A stretch of DNA of 64,000 bases from Sporobacter sp963663605 (lineage in GTDB: Bacteria > Bacillota > Clostridia > Oscillospirales > Oscillospiraceae), in NCBI GenBank assembly GCA_963663605.2, contig CAXXVF010000002.1:2108001-2172000 (forward strand), in the 5' to 3' direction. Below the pieces are notes generated by a model that was not told the origin of the DNA, did no database searches, and saw only the letters and a program-made list of their open reading frames with translations. Below are positions 1 through 8,042 of this stretch, in pieces; position 1 is the stretch's first letter; each line of letters opens with the position of its first letter. A program made the position numbers and the translations under genes.

Positions 1-455
1 GAAATGATGGGCGTCCACACGTTTCCCGCGTGCTCGGATATCTCTTTTGCGACACTTGATAATACAAGAGGCGCGTTCCCTGATGTGAATAGCCCGTGCG
101 TACCGAGCCTCTCTACGCGGGGGCGGTTGGCGATGTAGTCGAGATATTTTTTACTGTCGCGAAGCTTGGAAAGGTTTTGTTCAAGCGCGATCATGAGAAA
201 TTCGGAAGCGTTTTCACGGTTCGGCGTATCGCGGTAATCCTCATATTCAAAAAGCTCTATGCTGTCAGGGAGCTCGCGGAGTATTTGAGATATGAGCTTC
301 TGTTGACCTTGCGTTGCTTCAAGAAGCGCGTTATTGTCACCTGGTCGCTCAACACCGTCGCGAGTAGCGACGTAGTTCACGAGATTCCCGCGCCGCGCCG
401 CGGCTTCTTTGCCGCTGCCCTTGATATAACCGTTCTTTATTACAATGCGAGCCAT
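1..455 (-). CDS. MobP3-type conjugative relaxase, N-terminal part
   Basis: Relaxase that should nick the ICE at oriT and pilot the strand to the secretion channel. Only about 151 N-terminal residues are present; the gene leaves the window on the left. I read the sequence by translating the minus strand. It begins MARIVIKNGYIKG and has VNYVATRDGVE (residues 26-36), LGTHGLF (117-123) and GNVWTPI (144-150), the N-terminal hallmarks I associate with Clostridia relaxases of the MobP3 group. The start codon overlaps the stop of the ribbon-helix-helix gene by one base (TAATG), so the two are probably translationally coupled. The catalytic histidines lie beyond the edge and cannot be checked. The family assignment is from recognition, not a search. 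Confidence 0.8.
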   Translation of the reverse strand, partial: MARIVIKNGYIKGSGKEAAARRGNLVNYVATRDGVERPGDNNALLEATQGQQKLISQILRELPDSIELFEYEDYRDTPNRENASEFLMIALEQNLSKLRDSKKYLDYIANRPRVERLGTHGLFTSGNAPLVLSSVAKEISEHAGNVWTPII

Positions 456-871
456 TATTCATCGCCGCTGTGCTGAAATGCCATCGCATCATCAAGCCGT
501 ATCCTGCCTCCGGTCTTTTTCACCTCGGCCACGCACCGCGCGCGCAAGCGGCGGAGTTCTTCATCGCCGACCTTCATATTCGCGGCTGTCAGATGCATCA
601 GCATATCGGTTTCGACAGAGAGCCTGAACAGATTATTCGCAATGCGGTTTTCTGTATTTTGTATAACGCCCTCGACGCCGGACATCACCGCTTTGGAAAG
701 AAACGGCGTCGTGTCTTTTACGCTGAGATAGCTGATGTAAAAATCGGCCGCCTTTTCAACAAGCTCGCTACGGCTTTTACAGTTGTCCTTCTGGAAGGTC
801 GCGTCAATAGCTTCTATTGTCTCGGGATATAGCCACACGACGGTTCTCTTTTTATTTTCATTGCTATGCAT
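455..871 (-). CDS. Ribbon-helix-helix relaxosome accessory protein
   Basis: Small (138 aa) DNA-binding protein, probably the relaxosome partner of the relaxase. The N-terminus shows a short beta strand (RTVVWLYP, residues 9-16) followed by two helices rich in charged residues (ETIEAIDATF, then SRSELVEKAADFYISYL), the layout of a ribbon-helix-helix fold. The C-terminal half is helical with no recognised motif. I place the start at 871 rather than at the longer open-frame start because an AAGGAGG ribosome binding site lies just upstream of that ATG. It is followed by the relaxase with a one-base overlap, and preceded by a repeat-rich non-coding stretch that it could bind. The specific relaxosome role is inferred from position. 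Confidence 0.75.
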   Translation of the reverse strand: MHSNENKKRTVVWLYPETIEAIDATFQKDNCKSRSELVEKAADFYISYLSVKDTTPFLSKAVMSGVEGVIQNTENRIANNLFRLSVETDMLMHLTAANMKVGDEELRRLRARCVAEVKKTGGRIRLDDAMAFQHSGDE

Positions 872-894
872 AGAAATCCTCCTTGTTTTGGGTA

Positions 895-1060
895 CGACCA
901 CCTTGAGGTGACCGCAAGAAAGTCCCAATTTTCTTGGTAAATATCAAATCGCGACCACCTTGGACAGCACCAGGCGCGAATTCCGACCACCTGCCTGAAA
1001 GCGCGAAAACGCCCAGCACTGCTGGGCGAAGTGGACGGCAGTGGTCGCTTGCGACCACCT
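895..1060. repeat. Four CGACCACCT iterons with an inverted partner
   Basis: The 9-mer CGACCACCT occurs at 895, 952, 984 and 1052, always in the same orientation, with spacings of 57, 32 and 68 bp. The last copy forms the right arm of the inverted repeat at 1041-1058. The spacings are not multiples of one helical turn, so this is not a strictly phased array. Likely binding sites for the ribbon-helix-helix protein or the relaxase (inference). Confidence 0.7.
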
Positions 1061-1210
1061 GCCTTTCTCCTGCACATTTTTCGTCCGGGGGGGCACCAGT
1101 ATATTCTGCCGGAAGCTCTCCCGACCGCGCGTTTTCAACGCTCCCGCACAAATCGCCGACGTTGCGAATTGCGGTGTCAGGGGCATACCGGGCCGCTTGG
1201 TTTGAACAAA

Positions 1211-1240
1211 TGGCACACAGGGGCACACAGGGGCACACAG
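1211..1240. repeat. Three tandem 10-bp repeats (GGGCACACAG)
   Basis: Three consecutive 10-bp units with one mismatch at the first base of the first unit. The period is close to one helical turn, so a protein could bind the same face of the DNA three times. It lies just upstream of the DUF6103-like gene's 3' end, inside the candidate oriT region. Confidence 0.75.
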
Positions 1241-1256
1241 GGCGGCAAGCGGCGGT

Positions 1257-1493
1257 TTACAGCTCCGGCTGGCTTTTGGTTGTTTCCTTTTTGGGGGCTG
1301 ACGGTCGAGCTTTGCTATCCGTACCGCACTTGTCGATGTACTCGCGGACGGCGGCGGGGGCATACTTCTCATAGATTTTCTCAAGCGCTTCACCCAGCTC
1401 CCGCTCTAGGTCGGCGTCCTTTTTGCCCATGTAATACTTGATCGCGTTCAGCTTGTCTTCTTCAATTTTTATGATCAGCGATACTTTTTTCAT
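1257..1493 (-). CDS. DUF6103-like small ICE protein
   Basis: A 78-residue protein that resembles the DUF6103 family, found in Clostridia conjugative elements. It starts MKKVSLIIKIEEDKLNAIKYY and has a conserved-looking segment ALEKIYEKYAPAAVREYID (residues 36-54), then a basic, proline-rich tail (SKARPSAPKKETTKSQPEL). A beta strand followed by helices suggests a ribbon-helix-helix-like DNA-binding fold, though this is inference. It lies between the T4SS genes and the candidate oriT region, on the same strand as both. No biochemical function is known to me for the family. Confidence 0.65.
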   Translation of the reverse strand: MKKVSLIIKIEEDKLNAIKYYMGKKDADLERELGEALEKIYEKYAPAAVREYIDKCGTDSKARPSAPKKETTKSQPEL

Positions 1494-1511
1494 ATTTTTC
1501 TACGTCTCCCT

Positions 1512-2114
1512 TCACTGCATAGTCTGGCCTGCCGATTGTTCCTCCCGCCAAGGCTCGTCGCGGCAGTCTTCCGACAGTTCGGCGTATAACCGGTTGCAGA
1601 AGCTCATTTCAATAAAATTATCTTTCGCCGCGACGCTTTCAAGCAAATCGTTTATTTTAAGCTTTTCGAGAAGAAGTGTGCCGAGTCCGTTGCCCGGCGC
1701 GACCTCCACGCCATATCGTTCTCCTATTTCGTCAAAGCCGATACGGCAATAATCGCCGTCCGTATTTTTCAGGCCGTCCTCGATAATTCTGTCGGCTAGC
1801 TTCTGTATCTGTGCTTCAAAATATGGCTTGTAGCCGGGCAGCCACGCGGAATATCTGGCGTATGAATACCCTTGGCCATCTACCAGAATTCCGTCGTCTG
1901 CGCCCTCGCTCAACACGAGCAGGGTATGTCGAGTGCCGTTATTGTCAAGCCCCATAGCGTCAATATGACGTTCAACTACATCGCTGTCACACATTAGCCT
2001 GTTGCTGAAGGTCAGAAATTCCGTATGCGGAAGGAATTCCACAGCCGATATTACGGCGTTGTCGGTGTTGAAGCTTGTTGCCTTGCGTTCAAAAATGGCT
2101 TTAATATTAAGCAT
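1512..2114 (-). CDS. Conserved ICE protein of unknown function
   Basis: A 200-residue soluble protein that I cannot assign to a characterised family. It has no signal peptide or membrane segment. Composition is mixed alpha/beta with an acidic bias and several cysteines outside any obvious metal-binding spacing. It begins MLNIKAIFERKATSFNT and has a hydrophobic segment HTLLVLSEG near residue 63. The gene is packed three bases after the NlpC/P60 hydrolase and upstream of the DUF6103-like gene, so it is probably cotranscribed with the T4SS genes. It may be a regulator or an accessory transfer factor, but nothing in the sequence decides this. Confidence 0.6.
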   Translation of the reverse strand: MLNIKAIFERKATSFNTDNAVISAVEFLPHTEFLTFSNRLMCDSDVVERHIDAMGLDNNGTRHTLLVLSEGADDGILVDGQGYSYARYSAWLPGYKPYFEAQIQKLADRIIEDGLKNTDGDYCRIGFDEIGERYGVEVAPGNGLGTLLLEKLKINDLLESVAAKDNFIEMSFCNRLYAELSEDCRDEPWREEQSAGQTMQ

Positions 2115-2117
2115 TAT

Positions 2118-3311
2118 TCATTCCTCCGTTATGTAAGTGATGTACGGTATCTCCAGCCACGCCGTCCAGCCTCGGTCGACCAGCTTGGTCTTGACCACGC
2201 CGTACTTGGTACCCATAGCCTCGATTACCTCGCCGTTGCCGATGTAGATCCCGATATGTCCGTCGTGCCAGACGGCGAGTCCGGGCGTGTCAGGCATGGA
2301 CGAGATATCTCCCTTGACCTCGGCGTATTGATACATTTGGTTCGCTCCGATGTCCGGCATACCGTTCGTGGCGTAGTCGATGGTGAGCGTGTCGGGGTTG
2401 AGCCAGCCATAGCCCTTGATGAGCCCGACGCAGTCCGTTGTGCGTCCGCCGAGCCAATTGGCCTGAATGAAATCGGCGTAGTTTCCCACGCCTTCGGGGT
2501 ACTGCGCCAGCTTGGACTCATAAAGCGCTTCTGTGAGAACGTTGCCGAAGGTTCCCCACACATAGCCCCAGCCGGACTCCCAGGCATGTACGGCATAGAC
2601 CACCAAATCCTGATTGTTTTTCGCCGTAAGATCAACAAACGCGGAGATATCAAGCTCCAGACTCGCGCCGCCGCCTCGCTCGTATTCGCCGGAAAAAACA
2701 GCGCCGCCGCTGCGCGTCCTGCCGTAGATAGCATCGGCGTTTTCCCTAACTGTGTCGGTGATCTCCGCGCCCATGACGGCCGCGATGTTTTTATACACCG
2801 TCTCCAGAGATGCGATGGGCACGGCGACGGTATATGTGGTTTCATGCGCCACGCCTTCCTCATCCGTCCATGTGTCGGTTCGCTGTTCATAGGTGACAAA
2901 GCAATCGACAAATTGCGAGATCGGGGCTGCGGATGGGTTCTCACAACCGAAATACAGAGCATAAAAAACGGCCTTGACCCGGTGAGAGTCGAGACCGTTT
3001 CCGTTTTCCGTCATGGCGCTGACTGCGGCTATATTACTGTCAACGGCGGCGAAGCTATTCCGCATTTCCTCGATGTATTGACGGTACGCCTCGGGAACCG
3101 TCCCGGAGATCGTGCCGCCATAGTAGCACAGGTCAACGGCGGCAATGTTGTGTTCCGAGCCGCCCGACATAAAAGCGAATATGAGGATAAAGATCATAAT
3201 AAGAGGAGACAGAATAGCGGCGATTATCCAGCCGACCGCCTTGCGGCCCTTTTCATATGTGAGAATGGCGGCGGCCAACTTAGCAGCCGCTGCGGTAGTC
3301 AGCCCGGCCAT
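2118..3311 (-). CDS. T4SS-associated NlpC/P60 peptidoglycan hydrolase, membrane anchored
   Basis: Cell-wall endopeptidase that probably opens the peptidoglycan for the conjugation channel. The 397-residue protein has one N-terminal transmembrane segment (about residues 26-47), a long extracytoplasmic region, and a C-terminal NlpC/P60 domain. The likely catalytic Cys294 lies in TTDCVGL and the likely catalytic His352 in GHIGIYIG, the usual order and spacing for this fold. The start overlaps the VirB4 stop by one base, so expression is coupled to the ATPase. Gram-positive ICEs usually carry a VirB1-like hydrolase next to VirB4. A lysozyme-like domain, found in many relatives, is not evident here. 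Confidence 0.85.
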   Translation of the reverse strand: MAGLTTAAAAKLAAAILTYEKGRKAVGWIIAAILSPLIMIFILIFAFMSGGSEHNIAAVDLCYYGGTISGTVPEAYRQYIEEMRNSFAAVDSNIAAVSAMTENGNGLDSHRVKAVFYALYFGCENPSAAPISQFVDCFVTYEQRTDTWTDEEGVAHETTYTVAVPIASLETVYKNIAAVMGAEITDTVRENADAIYGRTRSGGAVFSGEYERGGGASLELDISAFVDLTAKNNQDLVVYAVHAWESGWGYVWGTFGNVLTEALYESKLAQYPEGVGNYADFIQANWLGGRTTDCVGLIKGYGWLNPDTLTIDYATNGMPDIGANQMYQYAEVKGDISSMPDTPGLAVWHDGHIGIYIGNGEVIEAMGTKYGVVKTKLVDRGWTAWLEIPYITYITEE

Positions 3312-5134
3312 TATCTTCCACCCGCCGTTCCGAACAGCTTTTCCTTATACGGCGGGGCATGGACGGCGAGGTTGTACCGCTCGTTGCCGCATTTGTAAAG
3401 GCACACGCCGCGCTGGGGGAAACGGATCAGATTGTATTCGGTTTCCTCAAGCTGAAGCGTGTCGATGTAGAACCGCTTGTCAATGTTTCCGGCGTTAAAA
3501 AGAAACGCGTGCGTTGGGATGGAAAACAGCGGCTTTGTCAGCTCCGCTATGCCGGGTATGGCGAAATCCTCAAGGTTCTGGCTGGCGAGAATGACCGCCG
3601 ACTCCCTTTTCCTGACGCGCTTCATGAAGTTGCGTATGTATTCAATTGCCGTCAGGTTTGTGAGGAACAGATACAGCTCGTCTATACTCGCCGCCGTGTT
3701 GCCCTCGGTAAGGAGCTTGTCCGACATGAAGGACAGGACGTTGAACAGCAGCGCGTTTTTCACATTTTTACTTGCCTGCAGCAGCCCTTTAACGCCGAAT
3801 ACGATTAAGCGTCCGGAGGTGATGTTGGTGTGCCCGTTGAAAAATTTGCTTTCGGCGCCCTTGCACATCGAGTGAAGCCCGAGCAGGATTTCCTGAAGGA
3901 GCTCAGGCGTATAGAGCTTCGGCTCGTTCTGACTGTACACCTTATACTCGCTTTCAATCAGCCCGTACAGGTCGGAGAGGATCGGGTAAGCCGCGGGCTT
4001 CAATTTTGTAAAGTCGGTACAGTCGCTGATTCCCCATTTCTCATAGAGCGCGCACAGCATGATTTCGATTGTGTCGGTGTGGCGATCATCAAATTCCTTA
4101 TATGAGTGGAAAAAGTCTTTAAGAAACGAGATGTGCTGGCTGAGCCTGGTACGCTGCCGGAACGCTTCGGGCGCATCGTCCTCGCCGCCGCCCTCGTCCC
4201 AGGTCTTAGGTTCCAGCGGGTTTATCATATACTGTCCGCTCATCAGGTCGATGAAGCAGCCGCCGAGGTTTTCGGCAAGCTCCTGATACTCCATTTCGGG
4301 ATCGAGGCAAATGACATTTTTTCCTGATTCGAGTATGTTGCAAAGCAGGAGCTTGAGCAGGTAGCTTTTGCCCTGGCCGCCGTTGCCTAGTATGAGGATA
4401 TTAGCGTTCGTTTTGTCGTTCTCGCGCTTGTCGAAATCAACGATGACATTCGAGCCGTACTTGTCCCGTCCGATAAGAAAGCCATGAGCATCGGACTTAC
4501 CGGAGTAGTTGAAGGGATAGAGATTAGCGACGGAGCCGGCGGGCAGGACACGCTCATATGTGCCGCCGAATACGTTGTATCCCGCCGGGCTGACTGATAA
4601 AAAGCCGTCGCGCTGGCGGAGCAGAAGACGGTCGACATTCAGCTTTGAGCGGACGAGCTCAGTCTGCACGTCGGTCTGCAGGAGCTTCAGGCCGTCCATG
4701 CCGTTGGCAATCAGCTCGATGAAAACGGCGCAGTGGAGAAGCGGCTCGCGGTTACGGTGCATTGCTGATACCATCGCCGCCACGTCCCGCAAATTGCTTT
4801 CGGCTGTGACCGTTTTCTGGAGATCTTCCGTATTGGCCCGGCTCATCCTGTTTCTGTTCGCCGCGTTGTGGATGATTTTCTTTTCCTCGCCGGGCGTGAC
4901 CTGCCGGGTATAAATACGGAGTGTTACGCCGTCCTTTTCCCCAAGGTGGCGCAGGAGAGCCTGCTCATCCGTAGCGGTCGGGTATTCCCGCAGCGCCCAC
5001 ACGCACCGGTAGGTGTTGCCGCATATGTAGTGGTCGATGTTAAACTTAATAATTCCCGGGGCGATCATATCGAGGAAGTCTTTTACCTGGACGCTCCCTC
5101 CCGCGGGGGAATCGCTTTTCTTTTTATTCGGCAT
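3311..5134 (-). CDS. virB4: VirB4/TraC-type conjugation ATPase
   Basis: Cytoplasmic AAA+ ATPase that powers the type IV secretion channel. The 607-residue protein carries a Walker A motif GNGGQGKS at residues 250-257, an acidic pair in SIDELYLFL (Asp485-Glu486) as the likely Walker B, and LASQNLEDF downstream as the sensor-like strand typical of VirB4. I choose the ATG at 5134, giving MPNKKKSDSP, because a GGTGG-containing ribosome binding site precedes it and longer starts add an arginine-rich leader that looks like a read-through of the gene before it. It overlaps that upstream gene by 11 bases and the NlpC/P60 gene by one. Confidence 0.92.
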   Translation of the reverse strand: MPNKKKSDSPAGGSVQVKDFLDMIAPGIIKFNIDHYICGNTYRCVWALREYPTATDEQALLRHLGEKDGVTLRIYTRQVTPGEEKKIIHNAANRNRMSRANTEDLQKTVTAESNLRDVAAMVSAMHRNREPLLHCAVFIELIANGMDGLKLLQTDVQTELVRSKLNVDRLLLRQRDGFLSVSPAGYNVFGGTYERVLPAGSVANLYPFNYSGKSDAHGFLIGRDKYGSNVIVDFDKRENDKTNANILILGNGGQGKSYLLKLLLCNILESGKNVICLDPEMEYQELAENLGGCFIDLMSGQYMINPLEPKTWDEGGGEDDAPEAFRQRTRLSQHISFLKDFFHSYKEFDDRHTDTIEIMLCALYEKWGISDCTDFTKLKPAAYPILSDLYGLIESEYKVYSQNEPKLYTPELLQEILLGLHSMCKGAESKFFNGHTNITSGRLIVFGVKGLLQASKNVKNALLFNVLSFMSDKLLTEGNTAASIDELYLFLTNLTAIEYIRNFMKRVRKRESAVILASQNLEDFAIPGIAELTKPLFSIPTHAFLFNAGNIDKRFYIDTLQLEETEYNLIRFPQRGVCLYKCGNERYNLAVHAPPYKEKLFGTAGGR

Positions 5135-5711
5135 CAACAATCCACCTTTCACCTTCAAAATTCTCAAACCTCTCCGTGGTGACGTTCTGCTCAAAGTAGA
5201 CTCCAAGCAGACGCATATAGTCCTGCTCGGATGCGCACTGCACCGTGAACCCCTGGTCCCTGACGCTCTTTTCAACGCGCGCTATGTACGGGGAGGCGTC
5301 CGTTTCCGGCTCGTCCCGCAGGCGCAGAATGATACTGAATTCCCGTGCCGTCGCCATTTGCGTCTGTGTCTGGTCAAGGTGCAGGAGATCCTCCTGCAAA
5401 AGCTTATACAGGGCGGGGTTTGCTTCCTCATCGGCTCTGCGGCGCAGATATGCCTTATGGCTTTCAAAGTTCTCCCGGCTGTTCAGACAGAGCAGCTCCA
5501 GCTCCGGCATGCCCTTGATCACATCCATCAGTGCGTTAATTCTCGCGCGAATATTATCGTCGGACAGGACGCTGATGTTTGTCGGCTTGATGATGAAAAA
5601 CACAAGCTCGCCGCGGGGCGTATCCAGACTGTAAGCCGTGATGCCTTTGATGTTCATAAGCTGCCGGGTTGACGAGCGCTTTCGGGAGCTCTTTTTTTCT
5701 TTTCTGTTCAT
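5124..5711 (-). CDS. Conserved T4SS protein upstream of VirB4
   Basis: A 195-residue basic-to-acidic soluble protein, encoded between the VirB3-like and VirB4 genes in the same translationally coupled run. It begins MNRKEKKSSRKRSSTRQL, a strongly basic N-terminus, then a segment resembling the N-terminal region of VirB4/TraC proteins (TPRGELVFFIIKPTNISVLS). It may be a split N-terminal VirB4 domain or a separate channel component; the sequence does not decide. The start at 5711 overlaps the stop of the VirB3-like gene (ATGA) and has a GGAG ten bases upstream; a start 15 bases earlier is possible. Confidence 0.75.
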   Translation of the reverse strand: MNRKEKKSSRKRSSTRQLMNIKGITAYSLDTPRGELVFFIIKPTNISVLSDDNIRARINALMDVIKGMPELELLCLNSRENFESHKAYLRRRADEEANPALYKLLQEDLLHLDQTQTQMATAREFSIILRLRDEPETDASPYIARVEKSVRDQGFTVQCASEQDYMRLLGVYFEQNVTTERFENFEGERWIVDAE

Positions 5712-5971
5712 TGGTCGAAGCTCCATTCATATAATTGCTGCTTGGTGATGAAATACGCGGCGGCGTATCGGATGAAATCGAGAATGCTTACGTCCTCAAC
5801 GCGGATTGATAAAAAGGCGTAGAGTGCCGTCAGCACAATAGGTAAGAGCGTTCCCTGCTGCGCTAACGCAAATACGGAAATAAGGCAACCGACGCCGGTA
5901 ACGCCGATGTCCTTCAGCTCCCAAAGCCAGAGCGTTGCTCGGGCTTTCAGATTATCGGGGTATATGTACAT
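5708..5971 (-). CDS. VirB3-like small T4SS membrane protein
   Basis: An 87-residue inner-membrane component of the conjugation machine. It has two closely spaced transmembrane segments (about residues 22-38 and 41-55), preceded by MYIYPDNLKARATLWLWEL and followed by a cytoplasmic tail ending ITKQQLYEWSFDQ. Size, topology and position directly before the VirB4 block match the VirB3/PrgI-type proteins of Gram-positive T4SS loci. A strong GGAGGG ribosome binding site overlaps the end of the degraded methylase reading frame upstream. The name VirB3-like rests on context and topology. Confidence 0.75.
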   Translation of the reverse strand: MYIYPDNLKARATLWLWELKDIGVTGVGCLISVFALAQQGTLLPIVLTALYAFLSIRVEDVSILDFIRYAAAYFITKQQLYEWSFDQ

Positions 5972-5974
5972 GGT

Positions 5975-6345
5975 TCACCCTCCTCGTATGGATAAAAAAT
6001 ATGCAATACCGCGCAGGACATAGTCCACGCATGGTATCGCCACGCTGTTTCCCAGCGCCTTGTAGCGAGCCGAATCCGACGCGCCGGGTATATCCGTCCA
6101 GCCATCAGGAAAGCCCTGGAGCCGCTCACACTCCAATGGAGTCAGGCGGCGAATGAGGCTGCGCTGCTCGATAACGCACTTGTCTTCACTGGCATATTGG
6201 TTATTGACGCCCTTGTGATCTGTGTACCCGATGGTCCCCACCGTTTTCTGATAGGGCTGACAGACAAGGTCGGTTGCGTCCTTATGCTGCCGGGCGCTTT
6301 GAGTGGCAACCACATCGTTCTCAGCAAACGCGGCGCAAAAAAAGC
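5975..6345 (-). pseudogene. C-terminal remnant of a cytosine-5 DNA methyltransferase
   Basis: About 120 codons match only the C-terminal end of a Dcm-like C5 methylase. The segment RRLTPLECERLQGFPDGW is the characteristic recognition-to-C-terminal motif, followed by the RYKALGNSVAIP motif. The catalytic PCQ and ENV motifs that should lie more than 150 residues upstream are absent. Upstream the frame runs into a different reading frame that encodes the start of a DUF4406-like protein. I read this as a deletion that joined two neighbouring genes and inactivated both. The remnant cannot methylate DNA alone. Confidence 0.75.
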
Positions 6346-6444
6346 GTGTCCCTGTTCCATCACATGGCGACACGCTCGCTTGGCAAGCTCCGTATTTGCT
6401 TCAACGTCCCCGGCGTATGGGGACGCCACATATATCAGCTTCAT
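6331..6444 (-). pseudogene. DUF4406-like protein, N-terminal fragment
   Basis: The ATG at 6444 is preceded by GGAGGG and opens 38 codons that look like the start of a DUF4406-type nucleoside-deoxyribosyltransferase-like protein: MKLIYVASPYAGDVEANT followed by HAFFAP. After that the sequence loses family resemblance and coincides, out of frame, with the methylase remnant. Full-length relatives have about 100-130 residues. If translated, the frame would continue for roughly 60 more residues of unrelated sequence. A start six bases earlier is possible. Confidence 0.6.
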
Positions 6445-6461
6445 AGGCATCCTTCCCTCCG

Positions 6462-7346
6462 TTATTTTGCCACCGCCTGAACCACGGTTCGCGTCGTGTT
6501 GACGGCGGCCTGTGCCGTGTATACGGCGCTCATCAGGTTCGCTTTCGTGGACGTATCCATCCCAAACGCGCCCGCGACTCTCGGCACCTCTCCCGCGGCA
6601 AGCATGAGTCCAAGCCCTAAAAGCGCGTGGTCGGGGATTACCATCAGCCCCGCCGTGAGGATTGTCGCCTGCAAAAACGTCGTCAGACACAGCCCGATAA
6701 TCTGCTTGCACCACTGCGTGAAGCCGTCCATGTAGCCGCGCGGCACGCTGAACATATACAGGCTGCCTACCGCTATCTGAATGAGTAAAATGCCGCCGCG
6801 CTTAAGGTTTGCGAAAAACACCTTTATGACGGCGTAGCCCATCATGATGAGCAGAAAAATCAGCATCAACGGATTCGCGATTGAGCCCAGGCCGCCGAAG
6901 GCGCCCTCGCTCGCGGTCGTTCCCATGCCTGACAAGGTATTGGCGGCCAGATCGCCGATGCCGGTTCCGTAGCCGGTTATGCCCGACGTAAGGCTCGATT
7001 GCAGGTTGACGGAAAGCTTGAAGAGCTCCACGGGCACAACGGTAAAAAGGCTGACCGCCATAAAGCCCTTGATCGCGTTCAGGGCTGTGTCCTTAATGCT
7101 CCCGCGCCCACGCTGATACTCGATGCCGGTTTCAAAGACCGATACCACGAGCCCGGTCCCATACAGCGCCCATGCCAGATAGGAGAAAAACAGGACGATG
7201 GATTGTACCCAGCTCATGTCGAACAGCTCGACGCCCATATTACCCATCTGCGCAAAAAAATCGCCGAGAAAGCCGACGATCTGTCCGTATGCCCAATCTA
7301 TGACCTGCTCCATTACGTCGCCGATTAAAAAATCCCATATAAACAT
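6462..7346 (-). CDS. VirB6/TrbL-like polytopic T4SS protein
   Basis: A 294-residue polytopic membrane protein that should form the inner-membrane part of the conjugation channel. At least five hydrophobic segments are visible (about residues 48-70, 90-108, 157-173, 183-200 and 215-250), with a glycine- and serine-rich loop between (TSGITGYGTGIGD). The family is annotated in Clostridia ICEs as TrbL-like or DUF6045. A GGAGGTGATAATTC ribosome binding region precedes the ATG. In related elements the next gene upstream is the VirB2-like gene; here the two are separated by the inserted MarR-MATE pair on the other strand. Confidence 0.82.
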   Translation of the reverse strand: MFIWDFLIGDVMEQVIDWAYGQIVGFLGDFFAQMGNMGVELFDMSWVQSIVLFFSYLAWALYGTGLVVSVFETGIEYQRGRGSIKDTALNAIKGFMAVSLFTVVPVELFKLSVNLQSSLTSGITGYGTGIGDLAANTLSGMGTTASEGAFGGLGSIANPLMLIFLLIMMGYAVIKVFFANLKRGGILLIQIAVGSLYMFSVPRGYMDGFTQWCKQIIGLCLTTFLQATILTAGLMVIPDHALLGLGLMLAAGEVPRVAGAFGMDTSTKANLMSAVYTAQAAVNTTRTVVQAVAK

Positions 7347-7491
7347 GAATTATCACCTCCATCCTTATGGTTTGTAATGCTTAATAGCTTGTCGAGGTCA
7401 GGTATCTGCGCTGATTTGTTCATACGCAAATTTGCTGGATTATATTAAACAATGGACGCTTTATCGATCAATCTGATTTGTTATTTGTTTG

Positions 7492-7520
7492 TTGACATTT
7501 CCATATTCTTATAGTATTAT
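7492..7520 (+). promoter_or_regulatory. Promoter of the marR-MATE pair
   Basis: TTGACA at 7492-7497 and TATTAT at 7515-7520 with a 17-bp spacer, a near-consensus vegetative promoter. The expected transcription start falls on the palindrome at 7526-7541. Confidence 0.85.
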
Positions 7521-7525
7521 GCGAT

Positions 7526-7541
7526 AGTCCGATTTCGGACT
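7526..7541. promoter_or_regulatory. Palindromic operator overlapping the transcription start
   Basis: AGTCCGA-TT-TCGGACT, a perfect 7-bp inverted repeat six bases after the -10 box and just before the MarR ribosome binding site. The position fits autorepression by the encoded MarR protein and release by a drug ligand (inference). Confidence 0.7.
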
Positions 7542-7553
7542 AAGGAGATTCAG

Positions 7554-8042
7554 ATGAATACAAGCTCTTTCGAACAGCTTTCAGAGTACAATTCCATATA
7601 CAGTCAAACTGACGCTTTATACGGAAAATTTGCTGCTCTCAGCGGGCTTTCCGACAGTGCCTTCATGGTGCTTTATATTATACGGGAGATAGGGCAACCC
7701 TGCACACAAAAGACAATATGTGAGCAGTGGTCTTTTTCAAAGCAGACAATTAACTCCGCCTTAAAAACCCTACTAAAGCATGAACTGATTCAATTACAAC
7801 AATCGGATACTGACAAAAGAATCAAGAAAATTGTGCTAACCCAAAAAGGTCAGCTGTTTTCTCGCAAATATGTCGACCCCGTTGTAAATATCGAGAGAAC
7901 TATTTTTATAAAAATGTCGGAAAAAGAACGAACTGCGCTGATTAATTCTTCACGGCGCTATTTGGAAATATTCACACAGGAGGCAAAGGAAGTACTTTCC
8001 AATATCATAAATGAAAAAAGGAACCTGGCTTATGAAGATTAA
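7554..8042 (+). CDS. MarR-family transcriptional regulator
   Basis: A 162-residue winged-helix regulator. The HTH core spans about residues 47-75 (CTQKTICEQWSFSKQTINSALKTL), followed by a wing with DTDKRIKKIVLTQKG, the standard MarR layout with flanking dimerisation helices. An AAGGAG site precedes the ATG. It is the first gene of a two-gene unit; the efflux gene starts inside its last codons. The palindrome on the transcription start is the likely operator. Together with the MATE gene it is clearly more AT-rich than the surrounding ICE genes and lies on the opposite strand, so it looks like acquired cargo. The inducer cannot be predicted. Confidence 0.9.
   Translation: MNTSSFEQLSEYNSIYSQTDALYGKFAALSGLSDSAFMVLYIIREIGQPCTQKTICEQWSFSKQTINSALKTLLKHELIQLQQSDTDKRIKKIVLTQKGQLFSRKYVDPVVNIERTIFIKMSEKERTALINSSRRYLEIFTQEAKEVLSNIINEKRNLAYED

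Larger units (their letters stand above)
872..1256. other. Candidate oriT / relaxosome-binding region
   Basis: Non-coding stretch of about 385 bp directly upstream of the ribbon-helix-helix and relaxase genes. It contains four direct copies of CGACCACCT (895-903, 952-960, 984-992, 1052-1060), a perfect 8-bp inverted repeat GTGGTCGC/GCGACCAC at 1041-1058 that overlaps the last copy, a hairpin GCCCAGC/GCTGGGC at 1011-1027, and three tandem 10-bp repeats at 1211-1240. Arrays of direct repeats with nested inverted repeats next to the relaxase are typical of transfer origins. The nick site cannot be identified by eye. Confidence 0.55.

Noticed and set aside
2025..3398. Long plus-strand open frame (457 codons)
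   Set aside because: It is the antisense of the NlpC/P60 gene and has no family resemblance or ribosome binding site; high GC leaves the antisense frame open.
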